This document shows positions 1 through 10,497 of a DNA stretch of 39,752 nucleotides, piece after piece. Under the pieces are notes generated by a model. It ran no database searches. It saw only the letters and a list, made by a program, of their open reading frames with translations, and was not told where the DNA came from. The position numbers and the translations under genes are program-made. Numbering within the stretch: the first letter of the stretch is position 1; each line of letters starts with the position of its first letter. Origin of the DNA: Haplomitrium mnioides (Eukaryota > Marchantiophyta > Haplomitriopsida > Calobryales); assembly GCA_049999725.1 (NCBI GenBank), contig JBNGIS010035431.1, positions 1 to 39,752 of the forward strand. Direction: 5' to 3'.

Positions 1-44
1 ACCTAAAACCTAGCTTCTTCTCAATCTTTCTTTAAGAATGTTGT

Positions 45-295
45 GCTTGTGAGTTCGGATTCCTATGCGCGCATAGACTTTGGGGTGGAGTGTTTAGATG
101 GTGAGTTCGGATTCCTAGGCGTGCTTGGAATTTCGGGCGGAGTGTTCAGTTGGTGAGTTCAGATTCCTATACGCGCATGGACTTTGGGGTGGAGTGTTCA
201 CCTGTTGAGCTTAGATTCTTTAGTGCACATAGTCTTTGGAGTGGAGTGTTCACATGTTGAGCTTGGATTCATATGCGCGCATAGACATTGGGTCG
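45..295. repeat. Subterminal 52-bp minisatellite, copy F, about 5 units
   Basis: Tandem units of roughly 50-52 bp, each holding a palindrome such as tatgcgcgcata followed by a spacer with ggagtgttca and gtgagttcgg. The same array lies on the opposite strand at 13153-13361 and 37678-37887. Units differ mostly by C/T changes in the CG-rich centre. Confidence 0.85.
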
Positions 296-529
296 GAAGT
301 CCACGCCTTCCAAAAGTTCTACTTCTTCTCCATAACCCTTAAGCTTCTTCATACAAAGAAAACTGCTTACAACTTTGTTTGTACACAGGTTCTAGACTCT
401 TTCGTAGATCTTGAGACCTTTGTTTTCTTGAATCAAGTCTAAAACTTGAACACGTTTCTTGTTTACAATCTTAATACAATCTCCTTAGCTACTACCTTTT
501 TTATTTAGAACTATGATACGTTTCTGTAA

Positions 530-629
530 NNNNNNNNNNNNNNNNNNNNNNNNNNNNNNNNNNNNNNNNNNNNNNNNNNNNNNNNNNNNNNNNNNNNNNN
601 NNNNNNNNNNNNNNNNNNNNNNNNNNNNN
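530..629. other. Assembly gap (100 N)
   Basis: Run of exactly 100 N, the usual placeholder for a gap of unknown size, inside the left arm of copy F. Confidence 0.99.
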
Positions 630-880
630 AATGTAATTTTTTGATGGAAACTTACCGTAATTTTTATGATTTTAAACAAATTCGAGTTTTCAAATGTTTT
701 CGTAAAAACTAGTAATATTGATTGATTTTGCATAATGAAATTGACTTTCGCTTTATTATGGTTGCTGAAATGACCAAAAACAAACCCAAAAAACTCATGT
801 ACTATTTGTTTTTAAAAATTAACCTCGTTTTTGATGTTTTTTGATATGAAAAATCACAGTTTTTCCCAAAAAAAAAAGGG

Positions 881-924
881 TTCCTGTTCTGAGTAGCCTG
901 TTTCTGGTTCAAAATAGCGGCTAT
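881..924 (-). repeat. Terminal inverted repeat, copy F
   Basis: On the minus strand the sequence begins near atagccgctattttgaacc and continues into a second related block, ggctactcagaac. Both blocks recur at the ends of copies A, C and E. The outermost base is not certain. Confidence 0.7.
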
Positions 925-925
925 T

Positions 926-1854
926 TGGAGTGTTCAGATGTTTAGCTTAGATTCCTATGTGTGCATAGACTTTCGTGTAGAAGTTCAAGCCTTCCACACA
1001 TACTAACTCTAATATACAACTCTCAAGCTTCTACATACAAAGACTACAGTGTATAACTTAGTTCTACACCACTAAAAGACTCTATTATAGAGCTTGAAAC
1101 CTTTTGTTTGGTAGACTCTTATCAAAAACTTGGAGATAATGCCTATTTACACTCTTAAGTAAATCTCTAAAGCTATTTCCTTTCTGATTATGAACTATAG
1201 CTCCTTTGTGAACATGATTCTGTGAATTTTAAAATATTTTTAATTGTTGAAGCCTTCTAAAATATGCCCACTTTAACCTTAGCGCTAATTGATGTTTAAC
1301 TACAAAAGAAAACTTCTTTCTTGATTGAACTTGAAAATAGAGCTATGAAACCCATACAATGTTTTGTTTTGTTGGTTATTATGCCTTACAATGCCAAACT
1401 CATTCCCTTAACTTCTAGTTCGCTTGGGCATTTTCCTCATGTTTTCTACCTTTTTTTTCCAAAAAATACGTTTTAAGTGGCACCATGTCTATGCGCGCAT
1501 AGAGTTTATGCAACCAAACTTATTTTGATGCATATTTTTTGGGCTTCAAAATTTAATCATTGATAAATGCAAGTTTCTTGTGAAAACATACTTTGTTTTT
1601 CATAATTTTAATCGATTTTGTGACTTTCAATGTTTTCATAAAAACTAAGAATATCGTTTGATTTTGCATAATAAAATTGATTCTCGCTCTATCATGCTTG
1701 TTTAAACGGAAAAAGAAATAAAGCTCAGAAACTCACATAGTTTTGTTTTTCAAAAATAAGCTCATTTTCTCCGTTTTTTAGCTCAAAAGCTACATTTTTT
1801 CTTGAAAAAAGTTCATGTTTTGAGTAGCATGTTATAGGTTCAAAGCAACGATTG
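926..1854 (-). mobile_element. Terminal fragment (copy E) of the same transposon
   Basis: Reversed left arm. The minus strand starts with the terminal repeat at 1811-1854, then the subterminal block (about 1480-1810, containing tctatgcgcgcatagag at 1488-1504), then 1200-1450, which matches 37200-37450 of copy C, then 926-1190, which matches 37500-37730. It stops where copy F is inserted. The right boundary lies directly against gene 1 sequence (copy D), so E seems to have jumped into that gene. Confidence 0.6.
1811..1854 (-). repeat. Terminal inverted repeat, copy E
   Basis: Minus strand reads about aacaatcgttgctttgaacc, then gctactcaaaacatgaac. This is the two-block arrangement seen in copies A, C and F, with more substitutions in the outer block. 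Confidence 0.6.
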
Positions 1855-1857
1855 TTC

Positions 1858-3035
1858 ATTCCAAATAAAGCAACTAAATAGGAACTTTGTGGAGCTAGTT
1901 GCCAAGAGAATGTTGATAAACAAGTACACCTACTTATTTTTTATAGTGGTTATAGAGTCCGAAGTATGGGTTGAAAGACAAGTCAAAGTTTGATTTAAGA
2001 AACCTTGACAAACATCGATACGAGATTGATAGAGGCAATCACAGTGTTGCTCTCAAACAACTTTTGATCACAAAATATGCAGCAAAAAATTCAATACTAT
2101 CACTATGCATTTGCTACATGTACTTAGAGCTCACACCAACAAAAGCCTCAATTTCTACTACTCAAGACAACTATTATAGTAAATGTTGGAGATGACCTCC
2201 ATTCAAAAGGTCAAGTATTGGCATAATAGATATATACAGAGCAAAATAATTTCATGTGAGAAGTTAAAAGAGGGAGTTGGTTTTACAGACTTTGGAAATC
2301 AAACCAAAGTTCACTCTTGAGAAGACTGTGACTTCTCAAGATAAATTGGTTTCAATTGGCCTTCTATAATGGAGAGCAACGTGAGTTGTAGTAGAGCATG
2401 TTTGGAATGTGGGAGGAGACTTTGTCAAAGGCCAAAAGCCTAAAGACAAAGGTTCATTGCATATGAAAGACACGAATTGGATGCTTTGGAGGTCTCTTCA
2501 TGGTTTTCTTAATGAAATAAAAATTTATGTTTTGAAGAGAATAGAAGTTGGAGAGCTTTCAATTCAAGAGATGTATTGAGAGCTAGAGAGACACAAATTT
2601 TGGCAACAATGGTAAAATCTTTTTCTCGGAGGTTTGTTGGGCCATCTAGTAGGGGGTAAGGATGGAATATCACATCCATATGTAGGAATCAAAAATTTCC
2701 TTATTCTACTCCAGTTTTGAGAAACTTATGGTTAGCTTTTTTTTTACCATTTAAGACTACTTTAAGTTCATTACACGTAGAGTATAAATGTTTCACTCTT
2801 GTTATTGTTGACGTTTCTTATGGTTGCAATGTTAAAGAATGCAAGTATAATGATTCAAAACCCTTTACAAATCGTGAAATTTTTGATATGGTTTCATCCT
2901 TTGCAGCAATGACAACATCAGAGTTTTGGTTTTTTTTGTATTAGTTCATTTTTCGTAGTAGTTGGTGTTGTTAAGAATATTGTTTTGGAAGTCTGATGCA
3001 CTATCAACCACGATATCTAATAAGTCTTCTGAAGG
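1858..3035 (+). pseudogene. Gene 1 (methyltransferase-like) fragment, copy D: part of exon 2, intron 2, exon 3
   Basis: Follows copy B gene 1 from about 35310 onward: the ORF at 1971-2195 (start KDKSKFDLRN) parallels KDKSAFDIKN in copy B. Exon 2 ends near 2725 at a GT matching the splice site at 36150. Exon 3 (about 2785-2944) is absent from copy B in this window and is the key part: it holds FTLVIVDVSYG (DVSYG at 2810-2824), which resembles motif IV ([DNS]PP[YFW]) of amino-methyltransferases, followed by CNVKECKYNDSKPFTNREIF. About 68 bp after it (2962-3019) repeat in copy A at 6062-6128 and end at a splice donor there. Frameshifts and stops break it. Copy E abuts its 5' side and copy A its 3' side. 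Confidence 0.6.
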
Positions 3036-3052
3036 TTTCTTTATCTATTCCA

Positions 3053-3096
3053 ACAGCTGCTACTTTGAACCAAAAACAAGCTACTCAAAACGAGAA
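3053..3096 (+). repeat. Left terminal inverted repeat, copy A
   Basis: Starts near agctgctactttgaacc, then a second block gctactcaaaacgag about 20 bp later. Inverted match to 7641-7688; direct match to the left end of copy C. Confidence 0.75.
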
Positions 3097-3548
3097 TTTT
3101 TTTTTTTTGGGAAAATTGTGATTTTTGAGCTAAAAAAACATTAAAAATGAGGTTATTTTTTAAAAACAAAAAGTACATGAGTTTTTGAGGTTTCTTTTTG
3201 GCCATTTCAACAAGCATGATTGAGCGAGAGTCAATTTTGTTATGCAAAATCAAACAATATTATTAGTTTTTATGAAAATATTGGAAAACTCGAATAAAAA
3301 AAGTTACAAAACAAAAAGAAAAAGCCCAAGCAGACTAGAAGTCAAGGGAATGAGTTTGCAATTGGAGAAAGAGAAACAAAGAAAACAAAACATTGCATGG
3401 ATTTAGGAGCTTTATTTTAAAGTTCAAGCAAGAAAGAAGCTTTCACTTGTAGTTGAAACTCCATGCATGCAAAAGTTAAAGTGGGCTTAAATTTGAGTTA
3501 AAGCTTGCCAAATGCTTAAAGTTATATATCAAAGTCCTTATAAGAATT

Positions 3549-6062
3549 GTGATTTGTGTCACATCAAGCACATCAATATGTAACTTAGATTTGCGTTTCC
3601 CTTTTGTTGCTGCTATTTTTTCTGAGGAGTATTGTCCAGAAAATGCATCGTCAGTCTGACAAACAAACCATTGAACACGTACTCGTTTGGATTTGGAGGA
3701 TCTTCCTCATCAGACAAAACTTTGAGAACTTTGGCAACCCAAAATGGTCAGCTCTTTGGATCTAGAGATGCAACAACACAAATAAACATTCTAGCTTTCA
3801 TCTCATATAAATTGCCAAATTTATGCCATTATCGAGTGTTGTGCGAAAGAGTTCTTTCTCATGGCCTAGGTGCTTCATCATAGATTGCTCAACGTATAGA
3901 AAGTATTTGTTGTACCGAAGTATCTTCTTCTATTTGTTGAGCATCAAGCTAAGAACTTAGACAAATATTTTGAGAATCATTACAAGTGTTTGATGGTTGT
4001 GAAGATGGAAAGGTAAATCTTGCTTCGAGTCATCATGTTGTTTTTCAAAGATGTAGGTCGCAATCTCTTGTTGGGCAAGAAAAAAGTCATTCCACCATTG
4101 AATATCTAAATCTATAAAGAACTTGTAGAAGTTCTCACTTATGTCGTCCCTTATTGAAAATACCACTTTCTTAAGATCAACTTCTCTTTCTTCCTTTTGA
4201 GATTGTTTGATTTCAGAATATGCCTTGAGAGGAATCAACATTGAGCTCAAAATTCTTTTGTCCACTTCAAGTAGTCACTTGAGTTGACAAATACCATTTG
4301 CATGTAACCAAAATTCATATATTATAAACTGTTTGCTCCAAATCTTTGAATCTTTGAATTGCAATAATTTAGCTGGAACTTGAATTGTTGATTAAAGGTA
4401 ATATTATGTATCCTTTGAACCAGATAGAGACGTTGATATAGAAACATTTTGAAATCCCAAGTTTCCAACAAAAGAGTACTTGAGGTTTAGGATTATAAGA
4501 TAATTAAAGTGCCTCGCTAATACTTGTAATCGTGAAAGCTTTAACACATTTCAAGCGTTTTGACAATTGACTAAACATTTGATTGATTTGATCATGAGTA
4601 TGGCCAACCATGAGAAATCCCACCTTGATTTTTTGAAAAACATTCTTGGCAATAAGGAGACTAAGATATCCAAATAAGATAGAATTCTTATTCTCTCGTG
4701 TTGTGTTGTCCAATTGAAGCTACAAAATTGGAAGCAGCGGCCCTTCAAAGTTACATAATATTTTGTTGAACACAGTAATTGTAAAATTAGAATGGCCTCT
4801 CAAGTTTCTATAGGTTAAAAAGACCCTCGAAGAAAGAGCATGATTGAATATTAAGGCACCAACAACATGCACACCCACCAAACAATCTTCATCAATGTTT
4901 TATGGTGGCGAAGGCCAGTGTGGAATAGTAATTTTCTTTTGATCCATTCCATCAATGACAATTCCCAAGTACTTTTGACTATCGGCATAACATTTTCTTT
5001 GATGGTTTGTAAGTTTTGTTCTTTCTTTCATTTGTTGGTTATGATGAAAAAACAAGTGGCGATTATATTTGACTGCATCATGACAAAGCACGAAGGACAT
5101 AAAACTAGTTCAATAAAACATATGTCGATACTTGTAGCCTCAAAACACAACCTCAGGTGCTAAGAACATTCAAGTCATCTTAAAAAAAAGGTTGGATTAG
5201 TAGAAGTGAAAACTTTGTAAAAGATTCAAAATAAACTTTAGGTAATTTGAAAAATGAAAAATCTATTTGACTTAAAATAAACAAAAGTTTCAAAAAAAGA
5301 AAAAAAAGATTTGCTAACAAAGGGTCACAAACCAGAACACATCCTATGAGCATTTAGGATGAGTGGAGACAACAACTGATCGTATGCGTGCATAAAACCA
5401 ATACAACAACACTAATATCATGGCTTGTTGTGAATGTTGTCGCGACTGGTTTTTAAAGAAATAAGAACAAATCCTATGAGCGTATAGGATTTGCAAACAA
5501 CAAAAACAATTCTTGTTATTGTTTTTCTTGACAAAGGCTTTTGATTTAAAACAACAAAAACAAAACTTATTGCAAGGCTAAGTTCACCACCAAGAATTAG
5601 ATTCATTTTCTCACTTTATTTGATTGTAGACAAGGTCAAGATTGAAACTTAAAACAAGAGACCCTATGCAAGCATAGAGTCTCTTCTCACAACTCAAGTT
5701 GCTAAGAATTATTCGACTCAAATCTTGTTTGTTGTACAACTTAACAGAAAAAATATCTTTTGGCTCTTAGTTGAGAAAACATAACATCTCTAGAACTAAG
5801 CTTTGAGTCTAGGAAAAAGAGCATGGGATAACCAAATGTATCAAAAGAGAAGAAAATTTGTTACTTTTGTCGAAGTCCAAGACAGATTTTTCTCACAAAG
5901 ATTTTATTTCTTTGCATGTTTCACAAGCAGCAAATTTATTGCAGTTTGGAATTTTTTACATCTGAAAAATGAGTTCTCCAATGTTTTGTAAAACTCGAGA
6001 AACTAAGAATACAATGGGGAGCTTTCTCTTTCAAATAAGTTGTGTAGTAGTTATAAACTTCC
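3549..6062 (-). pseudogene. DUF7869-type transposase remnant, copy A
   Basis: Minus-strand gene broken by stops and frameshifts and lacking both the true C-terminus and the N-terminal two thirds of exon 1. Motifs in order of translation: remnant of the CETC zinc-ligand segment (about 5900-5930), an intron (about 5101-5850), then KYLGIVIDGMDQKK (about 4940-4980), DNTTRENKN (about 4690-4712), and VGHTHDQINQMFS (about 4575-4620). In DUF7869-type proteins, to my recollection, these are the conserved Asp, Asp and His/Asp positions of an RNase H-like core. Unlike copy B, both Asp residues are still present here. The C-terminal part (4265-3560) includes a Lys-rich stretch and LHIDVLDVTQ. Confidence 0.65.
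5101..5850 (-). other. Intron of the copy A transposase with palindrome motifs
   Basis: Corresponds to the copy B intron at 30765-31472. It is AT-rich and carries several forms of the family palindrome: cgtatgcgtgcataa near 5381, cctatgagcgtatagg near 5472, and cctatgcaagcatagag near 5662. No coding frame is recognised. Confidence 0.5.
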
Positions 6063-6063
6063 T

Positions 6064-6853
6064 AATTTGGCATCGTTGAGAATGCTCTTTTAATGGTTTG
6101 ATGTGCCATTGACCACGATATCTGGTAAGTTTTTCTTTGATTTTTTGGTTTTTTAGTTTACCTTGTTTAGTTTTCCTACACATTATTTTCAATGTCTGAT
6201 TTGTTTGTTTTTCTTAGTGTAGAGACAAAAGCAACATTGATCATTCCGGTGGTCTAAGAATTGCACACGCCCACGAGTATTGGACTGTGGGCTACTAAAT
6301 AAAAGAAGGAAAGAGGAGCATGAGGCATTTCAATTTGCAACTTGCTCATGCGAGTGGTCTCCCTTGGCAAATAATGGGCAGCGTGTTTAGTTGTTATACG
6401 ATTTTGGCCAAACTAAAACATCCACGAGATGATGCTTTTGTGAATTTTTATCAAAAGCCGCAGGCTCTATACAAATTTTTTATTGACTATTTATCAACAG
6501 AGCAAGATTGGATCTTAGATCTCTACTCTATGTCCGACACAAACTTTGTCTATGCTTTAAAGCTGATGCAAAACTGCATCCCTGTAGAATGTGATAGACG
6601 TCAGTTTATCTAAATTTCTCATAGAGTTTTGATAATGGCTTCCTTGCCATCAAACGTGACAGAATCACAAATAGTGTATTCATACCATAAGAAACTTGTT
6701 CTTCCTGGTACTGCAGGTGCTACTGGTGATTTTATTGCTCTCTCTAGGATTGGAAAGTCTCAGCAAGACTCTCTAGCGGTTGCAAATGTTCAGCCAGTAG
6801 ATTTAGATGAGACAATTCCTCTTGAAGAGGATAGAGCCATAGCATCTGGTTGA
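6064..6853 (+). pseudogene. Beta-class DNA amino-methyltransferase C-terminal exons, copy A
   Basis: A short exon (about 6064-6124, ending LTTISG before GTAAG) is followed by an intron to about 6220 and a terminal exon to TGA at 6853. The last exon reads through HEYWTVGY, GLPWQIMGSV, then QKPQALYKFFIDYLS (about 6452-6496), matching the QKP-x-L segment (motif X) that precedes motif I in beta-class N4/N6 methyltransferases. It continues with WILDLYSMSDT (about 6509-6541), which aligns with the SAM-binding motif I LDxFxGSGT, and NCIPVECDRRQF, which matches the xGxExDxxx strand after motif I. The usual GSGT is decayed to MSDT and TAA codons interrupt the frame at 6296 and 6611. About 75 residues follow with no recognised domain. 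An ataataaag polyadenylation-like signal lies near 6868. Confidence 0.65.
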
Positions 6854-7640
6854 TGAAATTGTTTTATATAATAAAGTATCTTCTTACAAAGTTTTATTTG
6901 CTGAAGTTTCAATCTTGTTGCACTTCTAATCCATTTTAAGTTTGTTCATCACGATTCAATTTGATGTGCAAAATGGTTTTTGAACAAAACGATTTGGTTT
7001 TTATGAAAATTAGCAAAGAAGTCTATGCTGGCATGGAAGCTCACTTTCCTTTTTCATTTTTTGTTCCTTCTTAGATGACCTTGTGCATTCCTTGCTTCCA
7101 ATTACTCAGCAGTCCTAGATCGCTTTAGTTGTCCAAGCGAGTATGGGCTTCAATTATTCAAGCTTGAGTTAGTTGTAGTTGTTCATGCGTGTAAGTATAT
7201 TTCAAACAAAGCGTGCTTGCACTTAGGCCTCAGTTGTCCATACGCGCATAAGCTGAAGCAATCTTTTCACATATTTGCTTCAACAATCCTCTTACGCCAA
7301 CACTTTAAGGTTCTACTTCAAAACTTTTTTCTATAAAATTTGAATGTTTTTATCAAATTTTCAAATTATTGATGTCATTGTTTGTTTTGAAAATATTTAA
7401 CAACAAATATCATATAAATTTTTCTATATATTTTGTTTGTTGATGTTCATGCTTTTGAAAGATGAAATGATAAAGGCAATATTGTTAAAATACTCATAAA
7501 AAAGTTTGTTTTTAATACAATGTGCACTCAAATTGAGTTATTTTGGTATGTATAATTACATTTTCTTACAAATGAATATTTCTAGCATGAAAATCATGAT
7601 TTTGGATGCTTAAATTATAAAATTGATTTTTGAGAGCAAA
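6854..7640. other. Right arm of copy A, noncoding
   Basis: AT-rich subterminal sequence between the methyltransferase stop and the right inverted repeat. It contains one clear family palindrome, catacgcgcataag, near 7237. No gene is supported. Confidence 0.5.
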
Positions 7641-7688
7641 AAATGAAACAAGAACCCTGTAACGGTTCTTGGTTCAAAGTAGCAGTTG
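7641..7688 (-). repeat. Right terminal inverted repeat, copy A
   Basis: Minus strand reads caactgctactttgaacc, then a block differing from the left end (aagaaccgttacagggttc). This block contains its own small inverted repeat, gaaccctgtaacggttc. The outer 18 bp are the best match to the left end. Confidence 0.7.
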
Positions 7689-7689
7689 T

Positions 7690-9250
7690 TTTCTTTATTA
7701 GTATATTTTCTTAGCACTTGAATTCTTTTCTTGTTGTTGCTTATAAATTTTTATTGATTACTATAAGGATAAAACCAACATTCTCATACATACATTGGTT
7801 GCGTCTTTTATAGTATTATTGCGTACGCAAATGAGGACAATCCCATGCAAAATGGTTAGTTTGGTTGCAATTTCAGCAACTCTATCTAAGAGGAGGACGA
7901 GCAGAATGAAACTGAAATTGATTGGGTTGAGGTTGGTAAAACATCTTATAAACTTGTATTGGTGTTTGATAAGTTGATGGGGTGGGTTAAGTAGGTGCTT
8001 GAGAGACAATGATTGGTTGGGTAGGTTGAACATCAACTTGATTCACTTTGAGGGCTGACTGTGCTAATATGGCCTTGATTTGGCGCTAGATAGGGCAAAC
8101 TTTGCTTGAATAATCTGATAAAAGGGAAATATCATACTAGAAACTAGATGGACATGCTTGGAGTGGGAAGTAATGTTGGTTGCATTGCATGCACCATACA
8201 TTGGAAGCAATAGAGTTTAGAGACAATTCCGAAGCCAAATTGACCATTTGGAGCTTCAAATTGGAAATCTGAGCTGCGAGCTTGGAAGTGACATGAGCTA
8301 GCTTGGCTTCAAAATCAAAAATTTGGACCCACATAGGAGTTTGACTTTTGAGGAAAAATCTATTGGACAAAGATAGGAGCAGTAGTGGAGAGTCTATCAC
8401 TTAAGGTGGAACTATGGGGTAGGGAAAAAGTGCGAGAGGATTCACGGATGGATAAGGAAGAGGAAGCAAAGCAATCTCGTTGGAGAAGCTTCTTCTTGTA
8501 GGATGTAGCTAAGTGTATAGTACGATCGAGAGTCTACGGATCTTGGAGCAACACATAATACTAGATATAGTTGGGAAGACCTTTTATAAAGAATCTGATA
8601 TGGTCTATGGTTGGCAGGGGACTCTGTCTTCTACTCACCACGACTTTGAACATGTTGCTATAATCTTCCACAAATTCTTTAGCATATATACAAATACAGA
8701 ATAGCTCATCTCAAGAGCAATCAAAGTGATAAGTGGGTCTATAGCAGTCAAGAAAAGCACTTTGAAGGTCAAGCCATGTAGTAGTCATGACAGCTTCACA
8801 AAAACACCAATTAACGGCATCCCCATTCATAATGGTAGGAAACTAGATGTGTAGCACGTCTTTGAGATTGCAAGTGGCAACAACAAGAGCAAGAAAGAAA
8901 TTAATATATGTGTCTGTGTCTGCATCAACATGATCTAGAGCTATCTAGCCTATAAACTTTGGGTAGGAATATATTTACGATGTTAGGAGGAAGGCTATAG
9001 TGATAGATATATAGACAACTTTGGGTTCAATAGGAAAGGCAAGCGTTCCGGCAAGTCTCTTGTACAAATAGGGGTGGAACACAAACATCGTCAAGTGCTG
9101 CATCTCAATTAAGAGAGAGGAGGCATGAGCACATACCTCATACAAAAATAGAAATAGAACAGGGTTTTCATAGTGCAAATTTGAAAGTTGTAAAGCCTTC
9201 AATTAATGCCATAGAAGAAGGTGGGGGGAACAAAAGAAGCAATTAGACTT
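7690..9250 (-). pseudogene. Decayed Ty3-type gag fragment
   Basis: Read on the minus strand, frames at about 8980-8500 follow the retrotransposon gag domain (PF03732 type): GDAVNWCFCEAVMTTTWLDL, QSAFLDCYRPTYHF, KEFVEDYSNMFK and IDHIRFFIKGLP. Downstream are a cysteine cluster WCMQCNQHYF (about 8170-8215) and a CX2CX4HX4C zinc knuckle (7837-7879) whose Trp codon is now a stop. The frame has stops and shifts and ends at the right end of copy A. No protease, RT or LTR could be tied to it. Confidence 0.6.
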
Positions 9251-10021
9251 GGCCCATGGCCTCATGGCAATAGGATGAAAGGCATAGTAGCACTAGATCA
9301 TTGCCTTTCAAAAATTTGAAATCACAATCAAAATGGCAACTCAGTTGATAATCAATATAAGGTTATAAGGTGGTTTTTTGGATTTTCAATGTTGAAAGGC
9401 AGCAATGAGTCCTAAACAGAAAGCAAGGCAATAAGGGTGAGTTAAGACAATGCAAATAACAATTGGAAAGCAATCTAAGGCAACAAGCAAGAGAAATATT
9501 TGGCAAGTCACAAGCAAAGTAATGCAGTTCTGGCATAATTTTAACACAAAGCAAAGCTAACACAATTTGCTAGCAATTCATATGCAATGTCTAAGACAAA
9601 CTTTTGCAATATCTAAGGCAATGTTGGGTATTCTTTTCAATGCTAGCACTGAAAATGGTCACACCTTTGCAAACAAAGGTAATCTCTATGGGAACAGAAT
9701 GCACGACAAGTAGCTAAGTAGTAGACACAATACAATTGTTGTAGGATTGCATGCAGTCCTCACGAGCATGGGAATCACATGAGGAGGGATGCATAGGTAT
9801 TATTCCTTGAGACAACTAATTTTAATCAATGACTCTAGATACAAACCATCAAAATGCATGGACTCAGACGGCAAGTGTTAAGGACAGTGTTGGCTGAATT
9901 TGCGATGCTAAAAGACATCAAAGTTGGTTGAATTCCAAACATGCACTATATCAAGGGATCTTCTAGCTTTGGATGGAGATTCTACTATGGTAGGAAGGCA
10001 CCGACAATGGTTTTATAGACT
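9250..10021. other. Unassigned sequence, probably 5' region of the decayed Ty3 element
   Basis: No coding frame recognised. The minus strand is rich in recurring ttgc/gcaa words (about 9400-9620), as in old retrotransposon leaders or LTRs. No PBS matching tRNA-Met or tRNA-Asp was found. Confidence 0.3.
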
Positions 10022-10307
10022 GTGATATCACCGATGTGTATTATCAGAAGTTGGAAGTCAAGCTACCCCTTTGAAAGAAAACGTTGGATAGCGTACAACT
10101 TGTTGGGTAAGAAGAAATGGCTTAAAGATAAAGAGACAAACTTGTTAACCACATGGTCAAAGTCTATGTTTCAAAAGTTGGAATCAAAAACCAGATTAGG
10201 CCAATAGTAGTTCCTATAGAGAGGGGAGTATTAACATCGGCTTGGGTTAACATTCAAGTGGTAGACTTAAGGATCATATGATCTTATATCAAGAGGAAGG
10301 TAGGGAT
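10022..10307 (+). pseudogene. Possible 3' end of a plus-strand copia element
   Basis: The short frame ends NLLTTWSKSMFQKLESKTRL then stop, which resembles the copia polyprotein tail (DLLTKxLxKxxFxKLRxxLGL). It is followed by a purine-rich gagaggggag (10221-10230) and tattaacatcgg, which could be a polypurine tract and LTR start. The match is short and the upstream frame is unrecognised. Confidence 0.3.
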
Positions 10308-10497
10308 TGTTAGAAAGCAAGCACTGCCTTGGAACATACAACTCAATCACAAGGGCTTGATGGCCTCAAAAATTACATCAAGAGGAGGAGTGCCTATCCG
10401 CAACTCCAAAAATGCCCCATATACTTAACTAACCCTAACTAACCTAGAGGGGCTGCCAGATCAGCCTCGCAGCCTATCAGAGCTCATCAATTTAATA
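10308..10497 (-). repeat. 3' LTR of a minus-strand copia fragment, 190 bp
   Basis: On the minus strand it runs from TATTAAATTGATGAG, directly after the polypurine tract gagggggag (10498-10506), to GCTTTCTAACA. The expected TG start is now TA, a single G-to-A transition. Plus-strand residues 10308-10317 read tgttagaaag. The other LTR is not in the window. Confidence 0.55.

Larger units (their letters stand above)
1..925 (-). mobile_element. Terminal fragment (copy F) of the DUF7869/methyltransferase transposon
   Basis: Reversed left arm of the family. Read on the minus strand it starts with the terminal inverted repeat at 881-924, continues through the T-rich subterminal region (about 630-880), an assembly gap, and the 203-510 stretch that matches 37480-37730 of copy C, and ends in the 52-bp minisatellite that runs off the window start. 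The stretch matching about 37080-37480 is missing or hidden in the gap. It seems inserted in copy E, because E minisatellite sequence resumes directly after the repeat at 926. No coding capacity is recognised. Confidence 0.65.
3049..7688. mobile_element. Copy A: internally deleted DUF7869/methyltransferase transposon with both ends
   Basis: Bounded by inverted repeats at 3053-3096 and 7641-7688. From left to right: left arm (3097-3540, shortened and lacking the 52-bp array), transposase remnant on the minus strand (3549-6062), methyltransferase 3' exons on the plus strand (6064-6853), and right arm (6854-7640). A junction near 6062 joins the middle of transposase exon 1 directly to a late gene 1 exon, so about 1.5 kb of transposase, the promoter and most of gene 1 are missing relative to copy B. 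Flanks share tttctttat (3036-3044 and 7690-7698), a possible 9-bp target duplication, but a few bases on the left separate it from the repeat. Confidence 0.7.

Noticed and set aside
2962-6128. The 68-bp match between 2962-3019 and 6062-6128 as a long target duplication of copy A
   Set aside because: The two are diverged and the second lies inside copy A; better explained as the same gene 1 exon in two copies.
3036-7698. tttctttat on both flanks of copy A as a firm target duplication
   Set aside because: A gap of several bases separates it from the left repeat and the sequence is low-complexity; kept only as a possibility.
10426-10446. Telomere-like taaccctaactaacc
   Set aside because: Only two imperfect units inside a copia LTR.
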